Below, in pieces: positions 16,866-25,670 of a DNA stretch of 64,000 bases (the stretch's first letter is position 1; each line of letters begins with the position of its first letter). The notes below the pieces were generated by a model. That model worked only from the letters and a program-made list of their open reading frames with translations, was not told where the DNA came from and searched no databases. Source of the stretch: an uncultured Paracoccaceae bacterium (GTDB lineage Bacteria; Pseudomonadota; Alphaproteobacteria; Rhodobacterales; Rhodobacteraceae); assembly GCA_947503935.1 (NCBI GenBank), contig CANNFR010000008.1:1-64000 (forward strand). The letters are read 5' to 3'. The position numbers were made by a program, and so were the translations under genes.

Positions 16866-16933
16866 AATAGCAGGCCACTCCCCGTTGCCGTGGCCCCATG
16901 AATACACATTGCAAGGGGCGTGAAAAGAGGGGC

Positions 16934-18256
16934 CTAGCGGCGGGTGGGCCTGACCGGATGCAAGTCGTCGGTCACAATGGCATGGTCGTGCTCAGGACCC
17001 TCTGCCAGATGCGGGTGATCCAGCGGCAGATCAGGGTGGGTGCGGGCGATGGGCGCGCCGTCATCGGCGGGCCAGAGCGCAAGGGCGGCAAGGCTGGCCG
17101 CCAGCGCCAGGGCGCCGAGCAGGGCCAGGGCCGCAGGCAGCCCGAAAAGGGCGCCCACCCAGCCCGCAAGGGGATAGGTGACCAGCCAACAGGCATGGGA
17201 CAGGGCGAATTGCGCGGCAAAGATTGCGGGCAGGTCTTCGGGCGTAACCGAGGCGCGCAAAAGCCGGCCCGAGGGCGTCATGATCGCCGCATAGGCCGCG
17301 CCGCTGAGGGCCCAGAGGGCCAGGAACACGCTCCAGGCGGGCAATCCGAACACTGCCATCCAAGCGGCCAGCCCCAGCATCAGCGGCACGATCACGCCCG
17401 CCCCGGTTAGCATCACGGGGCGGTCCGACAGGCGTTCAAGCAGCGGCGGCAGGGCCAGAGCGGCGGCCATCGATCCGCCCCCGAACGCGGCCAGCGCCAG
17501 CGCGACACCCGCATCCGACCCGCCATAGGCGCCCCGCACGATGACGACCGTATTGACCAGAACAAAGGCCACCATGGAAGCCGCCGCCATGATCAGCGCC
17601 AAAAGCCCGCGAAGGCGCGGCGTGGCCAGGTAGAGGCGCGTGCCGCGTGTCAGGCGGTCGATAAAGGGGCGCCCTCGCGCAGGCTGGACAGGCGGCAGCG
17701 CGGCCGCCCAAACCAAAAGGGCCGAGCCCAAAAACCCCGCCACCGTGCCCAGAAACAGCCAGTGATAGGTCATCACCGCCAGCAAAAGCCCGGCCAGGGC
17801 GGGGCTAACGAGGCTTTCCAGGTCATAGGCTAGGCGGGACAGCGACAATGCCCGGGTATAGTCACGCTCATCCGGCAGAACCTGCGGGATCAGGGCCTGA
17901 AAGGCGGGCGTGAAGGTGGCCGAGGCCGCCTGCAGCAGGAAGATCAGCACGTAGATCTGCCAGATGGCGTCGATGAACGGCAGGGCCAAGGCGACGGCAG
18001 CGCGCACCAGATCGGCCCCGATCATCACCGCCTTCTGCGGCAAGGCCCCGGTCAGCGCCTGGGCCACCGGCGAGACACCGACATAGGCCACCATCTTGAT
18101 GGTCAGAGCCGTGCCGAGCACAGCGCCTGCATTGGCGCCCGCAAGATCGAAGGCCAGAAGGCCGAGGGCCACGGTCAAAAGCCCGGTGCCGAGCAGCGCC
18201 ACCACCTGGGCGGCAAACAGCCGGGCATAGGTCTGGTTGCGGAAAAGCGCGATCAT
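16934..18256 (-). CDS. MFS transporter
   Basis: A 440-residue major facilitator protein with about 12 hydrophobic segments. It starts MIALFRNQTYARLFAAQVVALLGTGLLTVALGLLAFDLAG, which is the common start of the exporter subgroup resembling EntS/MFS_3, and has the loop between spans 2 and 3 (GALPQKAVMIGADLVRA). The C-terminal tail is histidine- and aspartate-rich (DLPLDHPHLAEGPEHDHAIVTDDLHP), which could bind a metal ion; whether it is a metal or drug exporter cannot be told. A small gene of unknown function lies 31 bases upstream on the same strand and may be co-transcribed. Confidence 0.85.
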   Translation of the reverse strand: MIALFRNQTYARLFAAQVVALLGTGLLTVALGLLAFDLAGANAGAVLGTALTIKMVAYVGVSPVAQALTGALPQKAVMIGADLVRAAVALALPFIDAIWQIYVLIFLLQAASATFTPAFQALIPQVLPDERDYTRALSLSRLAYDLESLVSPALAGLLLAVMTYHWLFLGTVAGFLGSALLVWAAALPPVQPARGRPFIDRLTRGTRLYLATPRLRGLLALIMAAASMVAFVLVNTVVIVRGAYGGSDAGVALALAAFGGGSMAAALALPPLLERLSDRPVMLTGAGVIVPLMLGLAAWMAVFGLPAWSVFLALWALSGAAYAAIMTPSGRLLRASVTPEDLPAIFAAQFALSHACWLVTYPLAGWVGALFGLPAALALLGALALAASLAALALWPADDGAPIARTHPDLPLDHPHLAEGPEHDHAIVTDDLHPVRPTRR

Positions 18257-18287
18257 GGGGCCAGCTTACGCCCCCTGATCCCATGCG

Positions 18288-18542
18288 TCAGCCGGCAATC
18301 GCCTCGATCGCGATGGCGCGTTTGGTCAACTCGGCATGCAGCGTCGGCACCACGCGCAGGTGATCCACCGCCAGGCGCATCGCCTCGCCCACGCCGGCCA
18401 GGTTGGCATCGGCCGCCACGCGCCAGATCATGCGCCGCGCGCCGCCATCGTCATAGACAAGCTCAACCGCGCCGCCGCGCCCCTCACGAAGGCCCAGAAA
18501 ATCGTCGCGTCCGCTGGTGGAGTGGAATGCTGGATATGTCAT
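18288..18542 (-). CDS. Small protein of unknown function
   Basis: An 84-residue protein, MTYPAFHSTSGRDDFLGLREGRGGAVELVYDDGGARRMIWRVAADANLAGVGEAM..., soluble and without recognisable domain. It lies 31 bases upstream of the MFS transporter on the same strand, and its codon use is like that of its neighbours, which argues that it is translated. Function unknown. Confidence 0.5.
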   Translation of the reverse strand: MTYPAFHSTSGRDDFLGLREGRGGAVELVYDDGGARRMIWRVAADANLAGVGEAMRLAVDHLRVVPTLHAELTKRAIAIEAIAG

Positions 18543-18928
18543 TTGTTACTCGATTTTTGTTGTTTTACCGCCTCAAGCGGCCACGATGCCCACGCGACTG
18601 CCTTTGCGTCAATTCGCAGGCACGCGATTGGCCCGGCTTTGAGTCCGCACCGCAACACCCTGCCTGCAAGAGCTTAGGAGGAGAGGCTTACCAAAACCTT
18701 GCCGATCCGTCCGCTGACGCCCACCCGCACAATGCCGACGCCGCGCTGTTGCCAGACCCGAGAGAGAGGAGTATCACCAACTGTTTCATGAGGCGGTAAA
18801 CGCCCGCACTTAGCCCAAGCTTCCGAACCAAACGTAGCGCAGCGAAGGTCAGCTTAAGCCAGTGCTTTGAAGTAGGCGCGATCCAGCGCCCGCGCGTCGT
18901 GATTTTCTTGCCTGCTTTCATTGCGACT
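18543..18928. other. Intergenic region without a clear gene
   Basis: About 390 bases between the small protein and marR. GC content is lower and codon bias is lost compared with the flanks. A minus-strand frame (18688-19011) can be translated as a basic peptide, but its upstream part lies over the marR gene in another frame and it has no family resemblance. It may be decayed sequence; no promoter or hairpin stood out. Confidence 0.5.
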
Positions 18929-19399
18929 TCAACGCGTGAGCTTGCGGGCCAGCCTCTCGAGATCTTCAACAAAGTCATGGCGGCGCTCCGCGCTGAGCTC
19001 CATGAGAACACCGCGGCAGTTTTCTATGTCTCTGGCGCGAATACCCTCAATCACGGTCGTACCGTGTGGCGTCAGTTTCACGGCAATGGCGCGCCTATCT
19101 GTTGGGTGTTTTTGCTTTTCGATAAAACCGCTGTCCGACAACCGCTCGAGGATAGACGCCATTGTTGTCGTCTGAACGGCAAAGAATGCTGCGAGCTCTT
19201 TTGTCATCAGCCCCGGTCTGCTCAGAAGCAATCCCATAACCTGTCGCTCGATGACAGACAGCTTCAGGCGGGCCTCTTCAACCTCGGCCTCTTGCTGGCC
19301 GACATACACAGCACGAAGCAGCATGCGAACGGCTTCAGACATGCGCTCTTCCAGAGTTTCAGGTGATGAAGTGGATTTCTCAGTTGCCATTTGCCCCAT
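18929..19399 (-). CDS. MarR-family regulator
   Basis: A 156-residue winged-helix protein. The DNA-binding core is LSVIERQVMGLLLSRPGLMTKELAAFFAVQTTTMASILERLSDSGFIEKQKHPTDRRAIAVKLTPHG, with the typical D-R-R wing. MarR proteins usually respond to small phenolic or oxidising compounds. It is divergent from a secreted or membrane-anchored SRPBCC protein (19508), and repeats of TCGTT/AACGA in the shared region (19412-19446) look like its operator. Start ATG 19399 or the in-frame ATG 19390. Confidence 0.9.
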   Translation of the reverse strand: MGQMATEKSTSSPETLEERMSEAVRMLLRAVYVGQQEAEVEEARLKLSVIERQVMGLLLSRPGLMTKELAAFFAVQTTTMASILERLSDSGFIEKQKHPTDRRAIAVKLTPHGTTVIEGIRARDIENCRGVLMELSAERRHDFVEDLERLARKLTR

Positions 19400-19411
19400 T
19401 CACTTGATTAG

Positions 19412-19446
19412 AACGAATTTCGTTATATATACAACGAGTATCGTCT
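19412..19446. promoter_or_regulatory. Candidate MarR operator
   Basis: The AT-rich divergent region holds AACGAA-T-TTCGTT (19412-19424) overlapping TCGTT-ATATATAC-AACGA (19420-19437) and then TCGT, i.e. alternating TCGTT/AACGA half-sites over 35 bases. It lies directly upstream of marR and about 70 bases upstream of the SRPBCC gene. Confidence 0.55.
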
Positions 19447-19507
19447 TATCTCAGGCGCGCGCCATACGCACGCGTCGTACACCTAAACGCGGGAATCGGA
19501 AAACCAA

Positions 19508-20101
19508 ATGCGCAAACTTCTTATCGCCACGGCTGCCCTGACCCTCACAATTGCTGCGGCCGGCCTGACTGCCATACTGGGCGCGAGTGACCAGTCGCCA
19601 GACAATCCTCCTGCCTTCGAGGCCGCTTCTGCATATGCCGTTCATACGACGTCGCGCGTGGTCAACGGATCACAGCAAGATGTGAAAGACTGGGTGGAAG
19701 AGGTTCGTCTCGCCAGTTTCATGGAGGCGGCGTCTGGCATTCCTGGTGTGGTGTCCACGTCACCGATATCTGGCACCTGGGGCGAGAACGGCGCGACACG
19801 TTATGCCCATCTGGATAACGGCCACACCGCCATCGACCGGATTATCGAGAACCGGGACCCGGACCTGTTTCACTATCAGGTCTTCGGCTTCACCGCGCCG
19901 TCACGATATGTGGTTAACCACATCGTCGGTCGTATTGAATATGCACCGATCTCCGAGACCCAAACGCGCGTGACATGGAGCTATGCCATCTCTCCGACAT
20001 CACCGGTTACAAGACCATTTGCAGCCAACTTCCTTGCCAATCGGATTGCGCCGTTCATGGAGAACACGATGGACAATATGGCTAAAGCCGTGCCTTTCTA
20101 G
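19508..20101 (+). CDS. Exported or anchored SRPBCC-family protein
   Basis: A 197-residue protein. Residues 5-25 (LLIATAALTLTIAAAGLTAIL) form a signal peptide or anchor. The rest reads as a polyketide cyclase/dehydrase-like START domain: SRVVNGSQQDVKDWVEEVRLASFMEAASGIPGVVS, then GRIEYAPISETQTRVTWSYAISP and a final helix. The ligand is unknown. It is divergent from marR and probably its target. ATG 19508 follows GGAA sequences. Confidence 0.75.
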   Translation: MRKLLIATAALTLTIAAAGLTAILGASDQSPDNPPAFEAASAYAVHTTSRVVNGSQQDVKDWVEEVRLASFMEAASGIPGVVSTSPISGTWGENGATRYAHLDNGHTAIDRIIENRDPDLFHYQVFGFTAPSRYVVNHIVGRIEYAPISETQTRVTWSYAISPTSPVTRPFAANFLANRIAPFMENTMDNMAKAVPF

Positions 20102-20233
20102 ACCCTGCGAGTGATGCGAAGTGGTCATCGAAACAAGACAATCCAAGGTCGGCTTCTATCCGCGCAGCGGATCTTTGGGCCGCGAACACTTGGAGATCGG
20201 GCTAACTCTGTAAGGTGGAACGTTTTTAGGCTC

Positions 20234-20266
20234 GGGGAACCTTGTGGTTTGACACAAAGGTTTCCC
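20234..20266. other. Long hairpin downstream of argC
   Basis: GGGGAACCTTGTG (20234-20246), loop GTTTGA, CACAAAGGTTTCCC (20253-20266) form about 13 pairs with one bulged A and one G-U pair. It lies about 50 bases beyond the argC stop. There is no T-run on the minus strand, so it may stabilise the 3' end rather than terminate. Confidence 0.5.
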
Positions 20267-20313
20267 GGGGGCCACATCTGCGCAACCCGCCGGATTTTCG
20301 AGGAACCAAACCG

Positions 20314-21288
20314 TCAGGGCCAGATGGGGACGCTGTCGAGGCCAGCTGTTTCGGGCAGGCCGGAGATCAGGTTCGCGTTTTGCATGGCCTGACCGGCCGC
20401 GCCCTTGCCGAGGTTGTCGACCACTCCCATCGCGATCACCAGATCGCGCTCGGGATCGGCGGCGTAGCTGACGAAGGCCAGGTTCGATCCCGCCGCCCAT
20501 TTCGTCTGCGGTGGCCTTTCGGTCGCGCGGACGAAGGGCCGTCCGTCGTAGAACCGCCGCGCCGCGTCAAGGCATTGCGTGGTCGTGGCGGCGCCTTTGC
20601 AATACATCGTCACAAGGATGCCCCGGGTCATCGGCACAAGATGGGGCGTGAAGACCAGGCCGGACGCGGTGCCGCCACTGAGGCCTTCGATCGTCGTCGC
20701 GATCTCGGGCATATGGGTGTGTTTCAGCAGGCCGTAGGGCACGAGGTTCTCGTTGCTCTCGGCGTAGCCGAAGGTTCCGCCGCCGCCCCGGCCGGCGCCC
20801 GATATCCCGGTCTTGGCGTCGATGATGATGTTGCCGGGCGCGATCAGCCTTGCTTTCAGGATCGGCGCCAAGGCGATCAGGGCGGCGGCCGGAAAACAGC
20901 CCGGATTGGCGATGCGGGTTTGGCCTACGATCCGGTCGGGCCAGATATCGGCCAGGCCATAGGTCCAGCCTTCGGCATAGCGGTGATCGCCGCCGATATC
21001 GACGATCTTCACCTCCTCGGGGACGCGCGCCAGAGCCTCTTGCGATGCCCCTGTGGGCAACGACGCGAATATCAGATCGAGGTCCGGCAGGGTGGCGGGG
21101 TCCCATTTTTCGATCACTAGACCGGCCAGCCTGGGCGGCAAACCTGGAAAGCGATCCCCCAACGGGGTGCCTGCGCTTGCCTCGCCCGCGGCATGGACCA
21201 GCTCGAAGGCGGGGTGGCCCGCGATCAGGCGCAAGGCTTCGCCGCCGCCAAAACCGCTGATCCCGACGATGCCGACACGGATGCTCAT
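20314..21288 (-). CDS. argC: N-acetyl-gamma-glutamyl-phosphate reductase
   Basis: A 324-residue enzyme of arginine synthesis that reduces N-acetylglutamyl phosphate with NADPH. The N-terminal Rossmann motif is VGIVGISGFGGGEALRLI (5-22); the catalytic cysteine is Cys131 in NPGCFPAAALIAL; the conserved LLKHTHMPEI at 188-197 supplies the active-site histidine. Gaps are few and length is near that of the shorter ArgC forms. The gene stands alone and is preceded by an arginine-codon leader peptide and intrinsic terminator (21351-21461), which implies regulation by attenuation. Start ATG 21288 follows AGGGAGATATTC. Confidence 0.95.
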   Translation of the reverse strand: MSIRVGIVGISGFGGGEALRLIAGHPAFELVHAAGEASAGTPLGDRFPGLPPRLAGLVIEKWDPATLPDLDLIFASLPTGASQEALARVPEEVKIVDIGGDHRYAEGWTYGLADIWPDRIVGQTRIANPGCFPAAALIALAPILKARLIAPGNIIIDAKTGISGAGRGGGGTFGYAESNENLVPYGLLKHTHMPEIATTIEGLSGGTASGLVFTPHLVPMTRGILVTMYCKGAATTTQCLDAARRFYDGRPFVRATERPPQTKWAAGSNLAFVSYAADPERDLVIAMGVVDNLGKGAAGQAMQNANLISGLPETAGLDSVPIWP

Positions 21289-21350
21289 GAATATCTCCCT
21301 TCCTGGGTGTCAGCGGGCCTTGGACGGCCCGCCAATGGATGTCTGAAAAC

Positions 21351-21377
21351 AAAAAAAACCGCGCCAGAGGCGCGGTT
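21351..21377 (-). terminator. Attenuator terminator upstream of argC
   Basis: On the minus strand AACCGCGCC-TCT-GGCGCGGTT forms a perfect 9-bp stem (21369-21377 with 21357-21365) followed by a run of eight T (two shared with the stem). It begins 24 bases after the stop of the arginine-rich leader peptide and ends 62 bases before argC, so readthrough is required to express argC. Confidence 0.9.
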
Positions 21378-21401
21378 GCGGATGAAGAGCTTAGGCAAGC
21401 A

Positions 21402-21461
21402 TCATCGGCGTCGCGCGAAGGCGAGGCAAAGACGGCGTCGGATGAAAATGGTGCGGCTCAT
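21402..21461 (-). CDS. Arginine-rich leader peptide of argC
   Basis: The 19-codon frame reads MSRTIFIRRRLCLAFARRR and stops with TGA. Seven of 19 residues are arginine, in two runs of three (residues 8-10 and 17-19, codons CGA CGC CGT and CGA CGC CGA). TAAAGG lies just upstream of the ATG. It is followed by the terminator at 21351-21377 and then argC. This is the layout of ribosome-mediated attenuation: stalling at arginine codons when charged tRNA-Arg is scarce would prevent the terminator. TTGACG (21492-21497) and CTAAGT (21469-21474), 17 bases apart, may be the promoter; that would place the start almost at the ATG. A clear long antiterminator was not found by eye; a short GCGCG/CGCGC pairing between codons 16-18 and the terminator arm is possible. 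Confidence 0.8.
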   Translation of the reverse strand: MSRTIFIRRRLCLAFARRR

Positions 21462-21594
21462 GGCCTTTACTTAGGAGAGAGACGTCTTTGCCGTCAACAG
21501 CGCATTGCCCAAAACCCGCTCAACCAAGCGGCCGGGCAAAAGCGCGATTTCACCTACCAGAGGCGAAACCTGGGCTTTTGCCCGGGGCTTACGA

Positions 21595-22248
21595 TCAGCG
21601 CGAGGTTTCGGTCAGGCGGCGGCGAACATAGGTGTCGACCTCGCCGATCATCGTGTCCATATGCGGATCTTCGAAGAAGTGGCCCGACCCCTCCACCTCG
21701 GTATGGGTGATGGTGATGCCCTTTTGCTCATGCAGTTTGTCGACCAGGCCCTTGATGTCCTTCGGCGGGGCGACGCGGTCGGCCGTGCCGTTGATGATCA
21801 GGCCCGAGGAGGGGCAGGGGGCCAGGAACGAGAAATCGTACATGTTGGCGGGGGGCGAGACGCTGATAAAGCCCGAGATCTCGGGCCGCCGCATCAAAAG
21901 CTGCATGCCGATCCAGGCGCCGAAGGAAAAGCCCGCCACCCAGCAATGCTTGGCGTTCTGGTTCATCGCCTGCAGGTAATCGAGCGCGGAGGCCGCGTCG
22001 GACAATTCGCCGATGCCCTGGTCATATTCACCCTGGCTGCGCCCAACGCCGCGGAAATTGAACCGCAGGACCGTGAAGCCCATATTGTAGAACGCATAAT
22101 GCAGATTGTAGACGACGCGATTGTTCATCGTGCCGCCGAATTGCGGATGCGGGTGCAGGATGATGGCAATGGGGGCGTCGCGGTCTTTCTGGGGGTGGTA
22201 GCGTCCTTCAAGCCGCCCTTCGGGGCCGGGGAAGATAACCTCGGGCAT
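21595..22248 (-). CDS. Alpha/beta hydrolase
   Basis: A 217-residue serine hydrolase fold. It contains HPHPQFGGTMNNRVV, which shapes the oxyanion hole, the nucleophile elbow GFSFGAW at about residues 104-110, an aspartate in NGTADRVAPP and a histidine in EGSGHFFED; these make a complete Ser-Asp-His triad. Such proteins are annotated as dienelactone-hydrolase-like or CocE/NonD-type esterases with unknown substrate. The gene is divergent from iscR; this hydrolase commonly sits at this place beside the suf cluster of Rhodobacterales. ATG 22248 was chosen as MPEVIFPGPEGRLEG matches the family start. Confidence 0.85.
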   Translation of the reverse strand: MPEVIFPGPEGRLEGRYHPQKDRDAPIAIILHPHPQFGGTMNNRVVYNLHYAFYNMGFTVLRFNFRGVGRSQGEYDQGIGELSDAASALDYLQAMNQNAKHCWVAGFSFGAWIGMQLLMRRPEISGFISVSPPANMYDFSFLAPCPSSGLIINGTADRVAPPKDIKGLVDKLHEQKGITITHTEVEGSGHFFEDPHMDTMIGEVDTYVRRRLTETSR

Positions 22249-22278
22249 CGTGCCTCTTTCCGATTGGCCCGGCGTTTC

Positions 22279-22316
22279 TTGACGAATTCGCTCGGGCAAT
22301 TTAGAAGTATTCTAAA
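22279..22316 (+). promoter_or_regulatory. suf operon promoter with Irr-box (ICE motif)
   Basis: TTTAGAA-GTA-TTCTAAA (22300-22316) is a perfect 7-3-7 inverted repeat identical in arms to the alphaproteobacterial Irr-box/iron control element. TTGACG (22279-22284) with a 17-base spacer places a weak -10 (TAGAAG, 22302-22307) inside the box, so a bound regulator would block the promoter. The box is 85 bases upstream of iscR. Irr senses haem/iron; binding here is inference from the motif. Confidence 0.75.
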
Positions 22317-22400
22317 GAACGGCAGGCCAATTGGCCCGCCGGTTGAAGGGAAGTAAGCGTCCCGTTGGCGGCAGTCAACGGATTTGGCCGGGGGAAACGC

Positions 22401-22862
22401 ATGAAACTGAGTACCAAGGGCCGTTATGCCATGGTTGCCCTGTCCGATCTGGCCTTTCAGGCGGAAGATGGCCTGATGTCCTTGGCCGAGATCTCAAAAC
22501 GTCAGGACATTTCGCTGCCCTATCTCGAGCAGCTCTTCGTCAAGCTGCGCCGGGCGGGTCTGGTGGAATCCGCCCGTGGCCCGGGTGGCGGCTATCGGCT
22601 GGCGCGCGCGCCCGAGGCGATCCGGATCAGCGAGATCCTTGAGGCCGTGGATGAGACGGTGAGTGCAATGCATCAGGGCGCGGGTGCCACCGGCGCGCAT
22701 TCGGGCAGCAAGGCGCAGAGCATGACGAACCGTCTGTGGGAAAGCCTGTCGGCCCATGTCTATGTGTTTTTGCACCAGACGCGGCTGTCGGACGTGATCG
22801 GCAACGACCTGACCCCGTGTCCCGCCGTGCCGACGCTGTTCACCGTGGTGGATGAGCCATGA
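22401..22862 (+). CDS. iscR: Rrf2-family Fe-S regulator IscR
   Basis: A 153-residue Rrf2 protein starting MKLSTKGRYAMVALSDLAFQ, with winged-helix SLPYLEQLFVKLRRAGLVESARGPGGGYRLAR. It is the first gene of the suf operon and is expected to repress it when Fe-S clusters are plentiful. The three cysteines that hold the cluster in the E. coli protein are absent: the loop around residues 92-110 (AMHQGAGATGAHSGSKAQSM) has none, and the only cysteine is Cys140 near the C-terminus. This matches the unusual IscR of Rhodobacter-type bacteria. GGGGGAAACGC precedes ATG 22401; the frame is open further upstream but that part overlaps the promoter. Confidence 0.93.
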   Translation: MKLSTKGRYAMVALSDLAFQAEDGLMSLAEISKRQDISLPYLEQLFVKLRRAGLVESARGPGGGYRLARAPEAIRISEILEAVDETVSAMHQGAGATGAHSGSKAQSMTNRLWESLSAHVYVFLHQTRLSDVIGNDLTPCPAVPTLFTVVDEP

Positions 22863-22970
22863 GCGAGCCCCTTTGTGACAAGGCGGGGAGGGGGGCCATC
22901 TGCCCCCCGCCTGCGGCCCCCCCCGAGGATATTTGGAAACAGGAAAGATCTGACGCTTTGAGGCCTTGGG
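22863..22970. repeat. iscR/cysteine desulfurase spacer with GC hairpin and repeat-like tail
   Basis: The spacer holds a GC-rich hairpin (GGCGGGG ... CCCCGCC, 22881-22908) and then CCCGAGGATATTTGGAAACA. The GAGGATATTT tail after a C-rich run looks like a dispersed intergenic element of Rhodobacterales; this is recollection, and only one copy is in the window. It could attenuate readthrough from iscR into the suf genes. Confidence 0.4.
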
Positions 22971-24104
22971 GTGGCTGAGCGCGTCTATCTTGACTGGAAC
23001 GCCACGGCGCCCCTGCGGCCAGAGGCGCGGGCCGCGATGATCGCGGCGATGGACATGGTGGGCAATCCGTCCAGCGTGCATGCCGAGGGGCGGGCGGCGA
23101 AGATGATTGTCGAGACGGCGCGGGGGCAGGTCGCGGCATTGGTGGGCTGCGCACAGGGCGATGTCGTCTTCACGTCTGGCGCCACCGAAGCGGCGGCGCT
23201 GGCGATCCCGGAATATTCGACCGTATCGTCGTCGGGGGTTGAGCACGATGCGGTCATGGCATGGGTCCAGAAGGATGGTGTCGATCTGACCCATCTTCTG
23301 GATGTCGACGCCTCAGGGCGGTTTCTGGGGACGGCGGGGGGGCAATCCTATGACGGGACAATCTGGGACGACGTCGTGGCCCTTCAGGCGGCCAACAGCG
23401 AAACCGGTGTTCTGAACGACACGCTTGCGCAGGCGCAGAAGCTTTGGGCCTTGCAGAGGTCGGTGCTGATCCTTGTGGATGCCGTTCAGGCAATCGGCAA
23501 GGTGGCGTTTTCGATGGATCGGGCAGGCGCGGATTTCGTGCTTGTCTCGGCCCACAAGATCGGCGGGCCGAAGGGGGTGGGGGCTTTGATCACGAAACCT
23601 GGCGTGCCCCTCACGCCCCGGATGCGCGGCGGCGGGCAGGAGATGGGGCGCCGGTCGGGGACCGAGAATGTGGCCGGGATCGCCGGGTTTGGGGCGGCGG
23701 CCGAGGCTGCGGCGCGTGATTTGGCGAATGGTGTCTGGGACCGGGTTGCAAAACTTAGAAATATTCTAGAAACAACTCTGGAAGCCGGCTCAAAAGAGAC
23801 TATTTTTGTCGGGAAAGAGGCTGATCGCCTGCCCAACACCTCGTGCTTCGCCACGCCCGGATGGAAGGGCGAGACGCAGGTGATGCAGATGGATCTGGCG
23901 GGGTTCGCGATTTCGGCGGGGTCGGCCTGTTCGTCCGGCAAGGTGCGCGAAAGCCGGGTGCTGCGGGCCATGGGGTACGGCGCTGATGTGGCTGGGTCGG
24001 CTGTGCGGGTCTCGCTCGGGCCCACGACGACGGAAGACGAAGTCATGCGGTTCGCGAAAGCATGGCTTGAGGCAAAGGCGCGGCGCGACAGCCGGGCCGC
24101 ATGA
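22971..24104 (+). CDS. Cysteine desulfurase, NifS/IscS-like
   Basis: A 377-residue class V aminotransferase fold enzyme. The PLP lysine is Lys196 in SAHKIGGPKGVG, and the persulfide cysteine is Cys320 in SAGSACSSGKVRESRVLRAMG, on the long loop of group I (IscS/NifS-type) desulfurases; N-terminal VYLDWNATAPLRPEA is typical. It releases sulfur from cysteine for Fe-S assembly. A second, SufS-type desulfurase ends this operon, so the operon carries both groups. Start is GTG 22971. An Irr-box-like sequence lies inside the gene at 23754-23770, with AT-rich codons in that segment. Confidence 0.9.
   Translation: MAERVYLDWNATAPLRPEARAAMIAAMDMVGNPSSVHAEGRAAKMIVETARGQVAALVGCAQGDVVFTSGATEAAALAIPEYSTVSSSGVEHDAVMAWVQKDGVDLTHLLDVDASGRFLGTAGGQSYDGTIWDDVVALQAANSETGVLNDTLAQAQKLWALQRSVLILVDAVQAIGKVAFSMDRAGADFVLVSAHKIGGPKGVGALITKPGVPLTPRMRGGGQEMGRRSGTENVAGIAGFGAAAEAAARDLANGVWDRVAKLRNILETTLEAGSKETIFVGKEADRLPNTSCFATPGWKGETQVMQMDLAGFAISAGSACSSGKVRESRVLRAMGYGADVAGSAVRVSLGPTTTEDEVMRFAKAWLEAKARRDSRAA
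23754..23770. promoter_or_regulatory. Intragenic Irr-box-like inverted repeat
   Basis: CTTAGAA-ATA-TTCTAGA matches the Irr-box TTTAGAA-N3-TTCTAAA at 12 of 14 arm positions and sits in an AT-rich patch of the otherwise GC-rich cysteine desulfurase gene, 1.45 kb downstream of the perfect box before iscR. Function as a second operator or roadblock is inference. Confidence 0.45.
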
Positions 24105-24146
24105 AGAACACGAGGCGCAAGCCGTTGAAAAGAAAAGGTGGATAAG

Positions 24147-25666
<1,520 letters not shown>

Positions 25667-25670
<4 letters not shown>

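Noticed and set aside
18688-19011. 107-codon minus-strand frame overlapping marR
   Set aside because: Partly in another frame over the marR gene; the remaining part is basic and low in structure. Could be decayed sequence but not a supportable gene.
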